Positions 50,903-58,643 of a stretch of DNA of 64,000 nucleotides are shown piece by piece (positions within the stretch are counted from its first letter, which is position 1; each line of letters starts with the position of its first letter). The stretch lies in assembly GCF_021025955.1 (NCBI RefSeq), contig NZ_JAJNCL010000009.1, positions 62,001 through 126,000 on the forward strand, in the 5' to 3' direction. Source of the stretch: Rhodococcus qingshengii. Its GTDB lineage: Bacteria > Actinomycetota > Actinomycetes > Mycobacteriales > Mycobacteriaceae. The notes beneath the pieces are model-generated. The model made no database searches and was not told where the DNA came from. It worked only from the letters and a program-made list of their open reading frames with translations. A program made the position numbers and the translations under genes.

Positions 50903-51185
50903 CCTCGTCGAAGAACGCGACGACGGCGGCTTCGTTCTCCGGCGGAACGGTGAGCGATGCTCGTGGCCCCGCTACCGCGATGGAGTCGTCCGCGAGCCTG
51001 TTCCCGATGGTGAGTTTCAGTCCCGACTTCGACGGTTTTGCCTTCACTGCAATGTGTTCGACATGCCAGCGAGCCACTTCGCTCGTGCTCGCGGCGGTGC
51101 GGTCGAAGACCTCCACCGTGCGGTGGTCGAGGACCATCACGATGTTGGTCCCGACGGTGACTTCCAGATAGCGTCGTTCCGCCAC
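50883..51185 (-). CDS. Hypothetical protein with start codon in a hairpin
   Basis: A 100-residue soluble protein not recognised. It is strand-rich (RRYLEVTVGTNIVMVLDHRTVEVFDR, VARWHVEHIAVKAKPSKSGL, PRASLTVPPENEAAVVAFFDEV) and could have a PH-like fold. GTG at 51185 has AAAGG about 8 bp upstream. The start codon lies in the 3' arm of a perfect 12-bp inverted repeat, so translation may be structure-controlled. Confidence 0.65.
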   Translation of the reverse strand: MAERRYLEVTVGTNIVMVLDHRTVEVFDRTAASTSEVARWHVEHIAVKAKPSKSGLKLTIGNRLADDSIAVAGPRASLTVPPENEAAVVAFFDEVKAART

Positions 51186-51231
51186 GGTGTGTGCCTTTCG
51201 GTTGGGTGAAACCGACGCTACACACCGTGGC
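51181..51231 (-). promoter_or_regulatory. Structured 5' leader hairpin
   Basis: On the minus strand GCCACGGTGTGT pairs perfectly with ACACACCGTGGC, and inside it TCGGTT pairs with AACCGA around TCACCC. The outer 3' arm contains the GTG start; the AAAGG ribosome site lies between inner and outer stems. This would mask initiation until opened. Confidence 0.6.
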
Positions 51232-51252
51232 GGATCTCAGCTTGTCAAAACT

Positions 51253-52083
51253 TCAGCGGGACGAACTTCCTGCATCCACTGGCAGGGCGACCGACGTGAT
51301 GTAGCGGGCCTCGTCCGAGGACAGGAACAGAGCAGCGTTCGCTACGTCCACCGGTTCGATCCACGGAATGGCGAGCATGTTCATCGTCATCGCTGCCGCA
51401 GCAAATTCCTCGCGCGTCGGGTTCTCTAGATCGGGGCGGAACTTTCCGCGCACCAACGGGTTCTGAATCATCAGGGTGTCGACGTTGGTCGGATGGACCG
51501 TATTGACGCGCACGTTGTACGGAGCCAGTTCCTTTGCCAGCGAACGCATCAGACCAACGACTCCATGCTTGGCTGCGGTGTAGTGCGCAACTCCGACCAG
51601 CCCCCGAAGTCCTGCGATGGAGCTCGTGAGTGTCATCGATCCCCCGCCCCTCTCGATCAAGTGAGGAGCCGCGACGGTCGTGGTGTGCCACACGCCGGTC
51701 AGGTTCACGTCCAGCATGGTCTGCCACATCGTTTCCGACATGGTCAGAGCCCCGTCGGAGGACGTGATACCAGCTGTAGCGCACACGATGTCGAGACCAC
51801 CGAGCGCCTCCACGGCCGAGTCAACGGCACTTCGCAGCGCCTCGAGATCCCGAACGTCCACTACGGCGGATTCGACCTTTCGCCCCAGCGCCTGGATCTG
51901 CACGACGGTCTCGGCCAGATCGGCCTCTGTTGCGGGCGGCGTGACTGTGGTTTCCACCGAGGTGCATACGTCGATCGCGATGATGTCCGCACCCTCTTCG
52001 GCAAAACGGACGGCCTGAGCCCGCCCGATTCCTCGTGCCGCACCCGTGATCAGCGCGATCTTGCCTTCCAATCGAGAAGTCAT
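51253..52083 (-). CDS. Mycofactocin-type short-chain dehydrogenase
   Basis: A 276-residue SDR of the carveol-dehydrogenase/mycofactocin-coupled group. It has ITGAARGIGRAQAVRFAEEGADIIAIDVC and the long insertion after it (TSVETTVTPPATEADLAETV) typical of that group. The catalytic residues are in LTSSIAGLRGLVGVAHYTAAKHG, and VRVNTVHPTNVDTLMIQN is also typical. Such enzymes hold NAD tightly and pass electrons to mycofactocin. It follows a second SDR by a few bases. Confidence 0.9.
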   Translation of the reverse strand: MTSRLEGKIALITGAARGIGRAQAVRFAEEGADIIAIDVCTSVETTVTPPATEADLAETVVQIQALGRKVESAVVDVRDLEALRSAVDSAVEALGGLDIVCATAGITSSDGALTMSETMWQTMLDVNLTGVWHTTTVAAPHLIERGGGSMTLTSSIAGLRGLVGVAHYTAAKHGVVGLMRSLAKELAPYNVRVNTVHPTNVDTLMIQNPLVRGKFRPDLENPTREEFAAAAMTMNMLAIPWIEPVDVANAALFLSSDEARYITSVALPVDAGSSSR

Positions 52084-52087
52084 CAAT

Positions 52088-52885
52088 TCACACTTTCTGG
52101 GTCAGGCCGGCGTCGACAACCAACTGACAGCCGGTCATGTAGCGGGACTCCGCGGATGCGAGAAACAGGACCGCATTGCTGACGTCCACCGGATCGACCC
52201 AGGGAACGGGAAGCAAGTTGCGAGCGCTGAGCACTGCAGCAGCGTCTGCTTCGGTGGGATTCTCGATGTCCGGGCACAGGTTCGCGAACACTCGCTCGTT
52301 GATGATCATCGGGGTACGTACCGAACCCGGATGCACGGAGTTGACGCGGATGCTCTGCGCCCCCAACTCGTTGGCCAGCGTTCTGGCCAAACCCACCACG
52401 GCGTGCTTGGCGGCGCTGTAATGACTCGCTCCGGCAATACCTTTGATTCCCGCTGTCGAGCTGACCAGAACGACGGATCCACCGTCGCCGAAGTGCGGAA
52501 CACAGGCCTTGACGGTGTGCCACGCCCCGGTCAGATTGACGTCCAGCGAGCGGTTCCACACTGCAGGATCGATGGTCCACGACGGTCCCGGCGTGTCGTA
52601 CACGCCTGCATTCGCGACCACGACGTCCAACCCGCCGAGTTCGGCAACGCACTCTGCCACAACGGCGGCCAAGCCGTCGAAGTCCCGAATGTCCGCGACG
52701 CCGGTGACCGCGACGCCACCTCGATCACGCACTGCCTGAGAGGTTTCCGCCAACCCCGATTGTGCCTGTTCGACATCCAACGCGATCACGGACGCGCCTT
52801 CTTCGGCGAGCCGCTCACAGTGTGAGCGTCCCATTCCGCCGGCAGCACCCGTTACGAGCACCCGCTTGCCCTCCAGCCGGCTCAT
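52088..52885 (-). CDS. Mycofactocin-type short-chain dehydrogenase (second)
   Basis: A 265-residue SDR, paralogous to its neighbour: VTGAAGGMGRSHCERLAEEGASVIALDVEQ, VVANAGVYDTPGP, VSSTAGIKGIAGASHYSAAKHA and VNSVHPGSVRTPMI. The HPG-T-M block and C terminus again fit the mycofactocin-linked SDR group, though the insertion after strand 2 is short. ATG at 52885 overlaps the monooxygenase stop (ATGA). Alcohol oxidation before ring-oxygen insertion is the likely job. Confidence 0.88.
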   Translation of the reverse strand: MSRLEGKRVLVTGAAGGMGRSHCERLAEEGASVIALDVEQAQSGLAETSQAVRDRGGVAVTGVADIRDFDGLAAVVAECVAELGGLDVVVANAGVYDTPGPSWTIDPAVWNRSLDVNLTGAWHTVKACVPHFGDGGSVVLVSSTAGIKGIAGASHYSAAKHAVVGLARTLANELGAQSIRVNSVHPGSVRTPMIINERVFANLCPDIENPTEADAAAVLSARNLLPVPWVDPVDVSNAVLFLASAESRYMTGCQLVVDAGLTQKV

Positions 52886-54507
52886 GCGTGCACCGCGCTG
52901 TTCAGCTCGAAGCCTCGGTATCCCGCTGCTGCCACGTCTGCACAGATGTCGGAGTAGACACCGAAGCCTCCGATGAAGGGCATGAATATCCTCGGCTTTC
53001 CCGGGATGTTGGCTCCCATGTACCAGGAGTTCGCGGATGGAAACAGCGTTGCCGACGCCCGGCGCGAGCACTCCTCGAGCCAGCTGTTCACAGCTTCTGC
53101 GCTGGGTTCGATGGTGTCGATGCCGTTGGAATCGAGATGGTCGATCGCGTCGGCGATCCAGTCGACGTGCTGCTCGGCAGCGAGAATCATGTTGGACAGC
53201 ACACTCGGGCTACCCGGCCCCGTGACGATGAACAGGTTCGGGAAGCCGTGCATGCCCAACCCGAGGTACGTTCTCGGGCCCGCGTGCCAATTCTCCCGCA
53301 AGGTCTCTCCGCTGCGTCCACGGATCTCGATGCGATCGAGTGCCCCGGTCATCGCGTCGAAACCGGTGGCGAACACCAATGCGTCGAGTTCGTAGTGGGC
53401 GTCGGCCGTCTTGATCCCGGCCTCGTCGATTGCCTCGATCGGTGCGCTCTTGAGATCGACCAGGCTGACGTTGTCACGGTTGTAGCTCTGGTAGTAGTTC
53501 GTGTCCGTGACAATCCGCTTGGTTCCGATGGGGTGGTCGTTCGGAATGAGCAGGTCGGCGATCGCCTGATCCTGGACTTCCGAGCGAATCTTGCGTTCGG
53601 CAAACGCTGCAGCTGTCCCGTTGGCCTCGATGTTGCTCGTCTGGTCTGCGAAGGTCTTGGCGAACAGGACACCGCCGAGCATCCACCGCTCCTCGTAGGC
53701 CGCGTTTCTCTCGGCCTCCGAGACCTCGAGGGCGCTGCGAGGATCCGAAACAAACGGCGATCCACCGCCACTGCGCTTGGACAGCGCTCGACGCTCTGCG
53801 TAGCCGGCCTTGATCTCGGCGCGGCGCTTGTCATCGAGAGGCGTGTTTCCTGCCGGCACACTGTAATTCGCGGACCGCTGGAACACGTAGAGATGATCGG
53901 CCTGCTCGGCGATCAGCGGAATGGATTGGATGCCCGAAGATCCGGTGCCGATCACGCCGACTCGTTTGCCGGTGAAGTCGACGCCCTCGTGCGGCCAGAA
54001 GCCGGTGTGGAACACCTCGCCACCGAAGGTCTCACGGCCCGCAATGTTCGGCACGTTTGCGGTCGACAGGCTACCGGTAGCGCACACGACGAAGCGTGAG
54101 GTGACGTCGTGACCGCCGTCGGTCTGTACTCGCCACGTGGCAGTGCCCTCGTCGAACTGTGCGCTCAGAACGCGTGTGTCGAAGGTGAAGCCACTGCGTA
54201 GGTCGAAGCGATCAGCCACGTGATCGAGGTACGAGAGGATCTCCGGTTGTGCGGCGTACTTCTCGCTCCAGTCCCAATCCTGTTGCAGCTCTTCGGAGAA
54301 CGAGTAGGAGTAGTCGAAACTCTCGACGTCGCAGCGTGCGCCGGGGTAGCGGTTGAAATACCACGTGCCGCCCACTCCGGAGCCCGCCTCGAAGCCGTGG
54401 ACACGCAGCCCCTGCTCGCGAAGTCGGTGCATGGCGTACATGCCAGCGACGCCGGCGCCGATGACTACGACGTCGAGTGGTGCGGAGGAGAAGTCAGGAT
54501 CGGTCAT
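52882..54507 (-). CDS. Baeyer-Villiger-type flavin monooxygenase
   Basis: A 541-residue NADPH-dependent FAD monooxygenase. FAD loop is VIGAGVAGMYAMHRL, the BVMO fingerprint FGGEVFHTGFWP matches FxGxxxHxxxWP, the NADPH loop is GVIGTGSSGIQ, and GSGVGGTWYFNRYPGARCDVES is also present. It would turn a ketone into an ester or lactone. It is the first gene of a coupled operon with two SDRs. A GAAC-GG-GTTC core (54542-54551), resembling half of a KstR site, lies 35 bp upstream. Confidence 0.92.
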   Translation of the reverse strand: MTDPDFSSAPLDVVVIGAGVAGMYAMHRLREQGLRVHGFEAGSGVGGTWYFNRYPGARCDVESFDYSYSFSEELQQDWDWSEKYAAQPEILSYLDHVADRFDLRSGFTFDTRVLSAQFDEGTATWRVQTDGGHDVTSRFVVCATGSLSTANVPNIAGRETFGGEVFHTGFWPHEGVDFTGKRVGVIGTGSSGIQSIPLIAEQADHLYVFQRSANYSVPAGNTPLDDKRRAEIKAGYAERRALSKRSGGGSPFVSDPRSALEVSEAERNAAYEERWMLGGVLFAKTFADQTSNIEANGTAAAFAERKIRSEVQDQAIADLLIPNDHPIGTKRIVTDTNYYQSYNRDNVSLVDLKSAPIEAIDEAGIKTADAHYELDALVFATGFDAMTGALDRIEIRGRSGETLRENWHAGPRTYLGLGMHGFPNLFIVTGPGSPSVLSNMILAAEQHVDWIADAIDHLDSNGIDTIEPSAEAVNSWLEECSRRASATLFPSANSWYMGANIPGKPRIFMPFIGGFGVYSDICADVAAAGYRGFELNSAVHA

Positions 54508-54556
54508 GGTGGCCACGCTACGAGTGGGTTGGTTGGTAGAGGAACGGGTTCTCCCG

Positions 54557-54628
54557 CTGGGTGGGCGGAGCCTCCACCCCATGACACTGGGTGGGCGGAG
54601 CCTCCACCCCATGACACTGGGTGGGCGG
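54557..54628. repeat. 30-bp tandem repeat (2.4 copies)
   Basis: A 30-bp unit beginning CTGGGTGGGCGG and ending CCCCATGACA occurs at 54557-54586 and 54587-54616. A third copy stops after 12 bp (54617-54628). It lies in the divergent gap between the monooxygenase and the first small paralogue. Confidence 0.9.
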
Positions 54629-54641
54629 GCCCGGACGGGTT

Positions 54642-54700
54642 TGTCCACCGATCGGGGGACATCGACGTCGTCCAGCACTCGGACCCGTAGGTGGACAGAC
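54642..54700 (+). promoter_or_regulatory. Twin promoter motif A (first small gene)
   Basis: CGATCGGGGGACA (54649-54661), within the inverted pair TGTCC/GGACA, is followed 20 bp later by GGACCCGTAGGTGGACAGAC (54681-54700). The same two motifs with identical spacing precede the gene at 56064. Confidence 0.7.
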
Positions 54701-54779
54701 CCGAAGGGGTTTCGGGGCCATAGTTGTCTCATCACCGAAACACACGGTCACCGAGACCGACAAATCGAGGAGAAACATC

Positions 54780-55220
54780 ATGAGCACCAACACAATTCGA
54801 CCCGAAGCAATTTCCTTCTCCGGCCTCAGTATGGCAGCTCTGGTTGCCCGCGCCGCCGGTGCGAACGCTGTGAAGTCGATAACCGACACTTCCGTCACGA
54901 CGGCGATGATCAGCAATTCGGGCTTCGGGGCCCTGTATCTGGTCGACGCATCCAATCCGAACGGTGACTGGATCGTCCCGCCGGCCGACTACATCCTCCC
55001 GAACATGAACGTCAACGTGGTCGCCACGAGCAAGAATCAGAACGACTTCCCCGTCGTGCTCACGTACCGCTCCGACGACGGTGGAGTGTTTGTCTTCAGC
55101 GCCACCAACTCGAAGACCAGGGCGGATGCCGGCGGAACGTACGCCCCTGACGACCACGACGTCACGGTGACGATGACCTCGGGTTACCCGGCCATGAACG
55201 TCACATACGTACTGCGGTGA
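54780..55220 (+). CDS. Small secreted-type protein, paralogue 1
   Basis: A 146-residue protein. Its weakly hydrophobic N terminus ends in AGANA, like a degenerate signal peptide. The mature-like part (AMISNSGFGALYLVDASNP, DWIVPPADYILPNMNVNVV, SGYPAMNVTYVL) aligns by eye with the protein at 56064. Strand-rich pattern with a YPxMNxxY ending; a resemblance to aegerolysin-like beta proteins is a guess. GAGGAGA precedes ATG 54780. Probably controlled from the duplicated motif upstream. Confidence 0.72.
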   Translation: MSTNTIRPEAISFSGLSMAALVARAAGANAVKSITDTSVTTAMISNSGFGALYLVDASNPNGDWIVPPADYILPNMNVNVVATSKNQNDFPVVLTYRSDDGGVFVFSATNSKTRADAGGTYAPDDHDVTVTMTSGYPAMNVTYVLR

Positions 55221-55227
55221 CTCCCGT

Positions 55228-55887
55228 TCACTCCAACAGACCCTGCCGCATCGCGGCGGCGACGGCGGCGCCTCGATCGTTGACTCCGAGTTTCTCGTAG
55301 AGGCGCTGCACGTGGGTTTTGACGGTCGAAGGCGCAAGAAAGAGTTGGGAGGCGATGGTGGGGATACTTGCGCCCTGTGCGATCAATCCGAGAACTTCAC
55401 GCTCACGGGCGCTGAGAGTCGGGCCGGACGGCTCGCTACGGCGACGCACCTCCCCCACCAGTCCGGCAGCGATGCTGGGCGGCAACACATCTCGGCCCGC
55501 GGCGCAGTCGAGCACGGCGCTCACGATCTCGGCCCGGGTGGATTCCTTCGGCAGGAATCCGGCAGCACCCGCCTGCAGAGCCTGATACACGACGGACGAT
55601 TCGTCGTGAGCACTGAGCAGGAGCACCCTGGTAGGCAACTCGTCTCGAACCACTGCTGCTGCCACCTGGGTCCCGTCCAGGTGCGGCATCCGGAAATCGA
55701 TCAGCGCCACCTGCGGGTGTAATTCCCGAATCATTGCGAGCGCAGCTGCGCCGTCGTCAGCTTCCCCGAGGACATCGATGCTCTCACTACCGGTCAGAGC
55801 TCGAACAACACCCTCGCGGAACAACGGGTGATCGTCGCCGACCACCACGGAAACCTTGCCGACCACCGGCTTCGTGCCTTCTCGCAT
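55228..55887 (-). CDS. NarL/LuxR-type response regulator (orphan)
   Basis: A 219-residue response regulator. The receiver has VVVGDDHPLF and the Asp in QVALIDFRMPHLDG; the LuxR HTH is LSAREREVLGLIAQGASIPTIASQLFLAPSTVKTHVQRLYEKLGV. No histidine kinase is adjacent. It lies between two paralogous small genes that share promoter motifs, so it is the likely regulator of both. Its stop is 7 bp from the stop of the first. Confidence 0.92.
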   Translation of the reverse strand: MREGTKPVVGKVSVVVGDDHPLFREGVVRALTGSESIDVLGEADDGAAALAMIRELHPQVALIDFRMPHLDGTQVAAAVVRDELPTRVLLLSAHDESSVVYQALQAGAAGFLPKESTRAEIVSAVLDCAAGRDVLPPSIAAGLVGEVRRRSEPSGPTLSAREREVLGLIAQGASIPTIASQLFLAPSTVKTHVQRLYEKLGVNDRGAAVAAAMRQGLLE

Positions 55888-55933
55888 TGCTCACTTTCTC
55901 ACGCCCGTACCAGCAATGCGAGCACTTGCGCCT

Positions 55934-55989
55934 CCCCCGATCGGGGGACACGCGATTCAACCCCGCCACGGCCCCGTCGGCGGACATAC
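55934..55989 (+). promoter_or_regulatory. Twin promoter motif B (second small gene)
   Basis: The palindrome CCCCCGATCGGGGG (55934-55947) carries CGATCGGGGGACA (55938-55950). It is followed 20 bp later by GGCCCCGTCGGCGGACATAC (55970-55989), 16 of 20 identical to the copy at 54681. Confidence 0.7.
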
Positions 55990-56063
55990 AGCAGCCCTGA
56001 TTCGCGACAAGATTGATCCATCGCCGAGAACGGCAACCACATACCATCCCAGGAGCAGACATC

Positions 56064-56525
56064 ATGCGTACCAACACCACTCGCTTCGTAGCAGTCACCG
56101 CAATCGCCCTCGCTCTCGGCGGAACCGCACTGGGAACCGCAGCGGTCGCCAACGCCGGCACCATGCCGACTGACGGCCCGACGGTTGCCATGACCATCAC
56201 CAACAACACCGACAACCCGATGCTGCTGGACAGCGCGTCCAACCCCTACGGACAGTGGATCAACGGCCCCCGCTCCTACCTGGCTCCGCACACGACCGAA
56301 ATCGTCACCGCCTACAGCAGCGATCCGCGCGGCATCGGTGTCGACGTCACCTACAACGTCGCCGACGGAGTACAGACCGTCATGGCAGCCAACAACTACG
56401 CCGGCAACCCCACCCTCGACGGGACCCGCATCATCGGCGACCCGACGCACGTCATCCTCACCGACTACATGGCCACCGGCTACCCCACGATGAACGCCTC
56501 CTACGACGTCTTCACCCAGAACTGA
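56064..56525 (+). CDS. Small secreted protein, paralogue 2
   Basis: A 153-residue exported protein with a clear Sec signal (FVAVTAIALALGGTALGTAAV, cleavage near ANAG). The mature part (AMTITNNTDNPMLLDSASNP, GQWINGPRSYLAPHTTEIV, TGYPTMNASYDVF) parallels the protein at 54780 block by block. No cysteines. Aegerolysin-like fold is only a suggestion. AGGAG precedes ATG 56064. Confidence 0.78.
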   Translation: MRTNTTRFVAVTAIALALGGTALGTAAVANAGTMPTDGPTVAMTITNNTDNPMLLDSASNPYGQWINGPRSYLAPHTTEIVTAYSSDPRGIGVDVTYNVADGVQTVMAANNYAGNPTLDGTRIIGDPTHVILTDYMATGYPTMNASYDVFTQN

Positions 56526-56614
56526 ACCAAGCGTCGAAGCACCCACGAACTTGATCCGCTACGGCCCACGACCCGGTATCCACATGGATGTCGGGACGTG
56601 GTGTGTGCCGGCCC

Positions 56615-57790
56615 CTAGACCCGCTCGACCAACACGCAGCGGGCGCCACTGAAGATCGTAGGCATGCACTTGTTGCAGTGGATGCACAGTGAATGAGTAT
56701 CGGATTCGGCTGCGATCCGATTGATCAGATCCGGTTCTCTGAGCAGCGCCCGCGCCATGGCCACAAACTCGAATCCCTCCGCCATCGCCGTATCCATAGC
56801 CGCTTTGTCCGTGACACCGCCGAGGAGCACGAGCGGTAACTTCACCGCAGCACGGATCTGTCGAGCCTCTTCCAGCATGAACAGCGGCTTGTACGGATAG
56901 GTATGCAACATGCTCTTGCCTACCAACTGCACACCGAGTCGAACTGGTTGCGGCATCGCGGCGGCAAACTCGCGGATCGGCGCATCGCCCTTGAACAGGT
57001 ACATCGGGTTGAGCAGTGAGCTACCCATCGTCAACTCGAGCGCATCGACGCTTCCGGATGCTTCGAGCCACTGCGCCACCTGGATTGCTTCGTCCACCCA
57101 GAATCCGCCTGGCACACCGTCGTCCATGTTCAGCTTGGCCAAGATCGCGATCTTGTCGCCGACGGCATCGCGCACACTGCGCGCAGTTTCCAGTACGACG
57201 CGAGCCCGGTTCTCCAGTGATCCGCCGTAAGAATCCTTACGACGGTTGAGTTTCGGACTCAGGAACGAACTCGCAAAATAGTTGTGACCGAAGTGAATCT
57301 CGACGGCGTCGAACCCTGCCTCGACGGCAAGTTGCGCGGCGCTGCCATGTGCCGCAGCAATTCTGGCGATGTCCGCTGTACTGGCGCTGCGAATCATCCT
57401 CATGCTCAACGGATTGAACGAACTCGACGGCGCCAGCGCAGGCAAACCGGTCGACTTCTGATTTGCCACCGGACCGGCATGCCCCAGCTGCGCCGACGCT
57501 GCTGCCCCTTCGGCGTGAATGGCATCGGTGAGTCGTCGCAGTCCGGGGAGGGCTTCGGGCCGCATCCACAGCTGGCCGTATTCGGTCCGCCCTTCCGGTG
57601 TGACGGCGCAGTACGCGACGGTGGACATCCCGACTCCGCCGGCGGCTGGGCGACGATGGAACTCGATCAGCTCTTCGGTGACCAGGGCGTCGGGAGTCTT
57701 GCCTTCGAATGTCGCGGACTTGATGATTCGATTTCGAAGGGTCACCGGGCCGAGCTTTGCCGGGGCAAGCACGTCGGGAGCAGTGGTCAT
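56615..57790 (-). CDS. NADH:flavin oxidoreductase (OYE family)
   Basis: A 391-residue FMN TIM-barrel. SATFEGKTPDALVTEELIEFHRR at the start, AQLGHAGPVANQ with the His, the active-site block VEIHFGHNYFASSFLSPKLNRRKDSYGGSLENRARV, and VALARALLREPDL-like VAMARALLREPDLINRI. A late CIHCNKCMPTIFSGARC has Cys pairs as in 2,4-dienoyl-CoA reductase-type proteins, but the C-terminal FAD/NAD domains are absent. Probably reduces an enone or enoyl substrate. Same strand as the ABC operon downstream genes but separately placed. Confidence 0.88.
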   Translation of the reverse strand: MTTAPDVLAPAKLGPVTLRNRIIKSATFEGKTPDALVTEELIEFHRRPAAGGVGMSTVAYCAVTPEGRTEYGQLWMRPEALPGLRRLTDAIHAEGAAASAQLGHAGPVANQKSTGLPALAPSSSFNPLSMRMIRSASTADIARIAAAHGSAAQLAVEAGFDAVEIHFGHNYFASSFLSPKLNRRKDSYGGSLENRARVVLETARSVRDAVGDKIAILAKLNMDDGVPGGFWVDEAIQVAQWLEASGSVDALELTMGSSLLNPMYLFKGDAPIREFAAAMPQPVRLGVQLVGKSMLHTYPYKPLFMLEEARQIRAAVKLPLVLLGGVTDKAAMDTAMAEGFEFVAMARALLREPDLINRIAAESDTHSLCIHCNKCMPTIFSGARCVLVERV

Positions 57791-57877
57791 CGAGTTTGCC
57801 TCTCACGGGAGTTGTTTGCAGGACGGTAGATCGAGGGCCCCGAGCCGGCTAGTACCCGTGCCACGGAGCGGGAAACG

Positions 57878-57910
57878 ACTTCAGCCCGGCCGAGGCGGTC
57901 GGGCTGAAGT
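57878..57910 (-). terminator. Terminator after livF-like gene
   Basis: ACTTCAGCCCG and CGGGCTGAAGT form an 11-bp perfect stem with an 11-nt loop, 14 bp after the ABC ATPase stop on the minus strand. Confidence 0.8.
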
Positions 57911-57923
57911 ACCTCACTGCTGT

Positions 57924-58643
57924 TCAGACGCGTCCGAAGTACGCGTCCTTGAGAACTGCCAGGTCGTCGATGTCCTTGGCGTCGGCGTCGAGAACCACCT
58001 TGCCGATGTCGAGGACCGTCACGTGATCGGCGACGCTCATCGCGGCCTCGACTGCCTGCTCGACCAGTAGGACAGCCAGCCCTGTTTCCTTGAGTTGTTG
58101 GACGCGGTCCATCACCTCACCGACGATCACGGGAGCGAGACCGCCCGAAGGTTCGTCGAGAAGGAGCAACCTCGGCTGGGCCATCAGCGCTGCGCCGATC
58201 GCGAGCATCTGCTGCTGACCGCCCGACATGGAACCGGCGGGAAGCGAACGCTTCTCCCCCAGGATCGGGAACATCTCGTACATGGACTCGACGGACTCCA
58301 TGAGTTCGCTGCGCTTCACCTTGCGGGTGTAGCCGCCGAGCAGGAGGTTCTGCTCGACGGTCTGCTTGTGAAAGACCCGCTTGCCCTCCTGCACGTACGC
58401 CATCCCCTGCCGCACCCGCTTGTGCGCGGGAACTCCGGTGATGTCGGCGCCGTCCATCTCGACGGTCCCCGAGGCCACTTTGTTGAGTCCGGACAAGGCG
58501 CGGAGCGTGCTCGTCTTGCCGGCTCCGTTGCGTCCGAGCAGGGCTGTCACCTGACCGGGATAGACGTCGAACGAGACGTCCCAGACGACGCGCAGATCGC
58601 CGTACCCTGTCTGCAGGTTACGGACCTTGAGAATCGGTTCCAT
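57924..58643 (-). CDS. ABC transporter ATPase, LivF type
   Basis: A 239-residue ATPase of a branched-chain amino acid-type (HAAT) importer: Walker A LLGRNGAGKTSTLRAL, signature GSMSGGQQQMLAIG and Walker B RLLLLDEPSGGLAP, with the H-loop-like VLLVEQAVEA. ATG overlaps the upstream stop (TGATG). Last gene of the operon, before a terminator. Confidence 0.92.
   Translation of the reverse strand: MEPILKVRNLQTGYGDLRVVWDVSFDVYPGQVTALLGRNGAGKTSTLRALSGLNKVASGTVEMDGADITGVPAHKRVRQGMAYVQEGKRVFHKQTVEQNLLLGGYTRKVKRSELMESVESMYEMFPILGEKRSLPAGSMSGGQQQMLAIGAALMAQPRLLLLDEPSGGLAPVIVGEVMDRVQQLKETGLAVLLVEQAVEAAMSVADHVTVLDIGKVVLDADAKDIDDLAVLKDAYFGRV

Noticed and set aside
54542..54551. Second KstR operator (GAACGGGTTC)
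   Set aside because: The AACnnGTT core fits, but the outer T and A of the consensus are missing, so it is mentioned only as a weak hint.
54557..54628. CRISPR array
   Set aside because: The 30-bp units are directly adjacent without spacers, and no cas genes are present.
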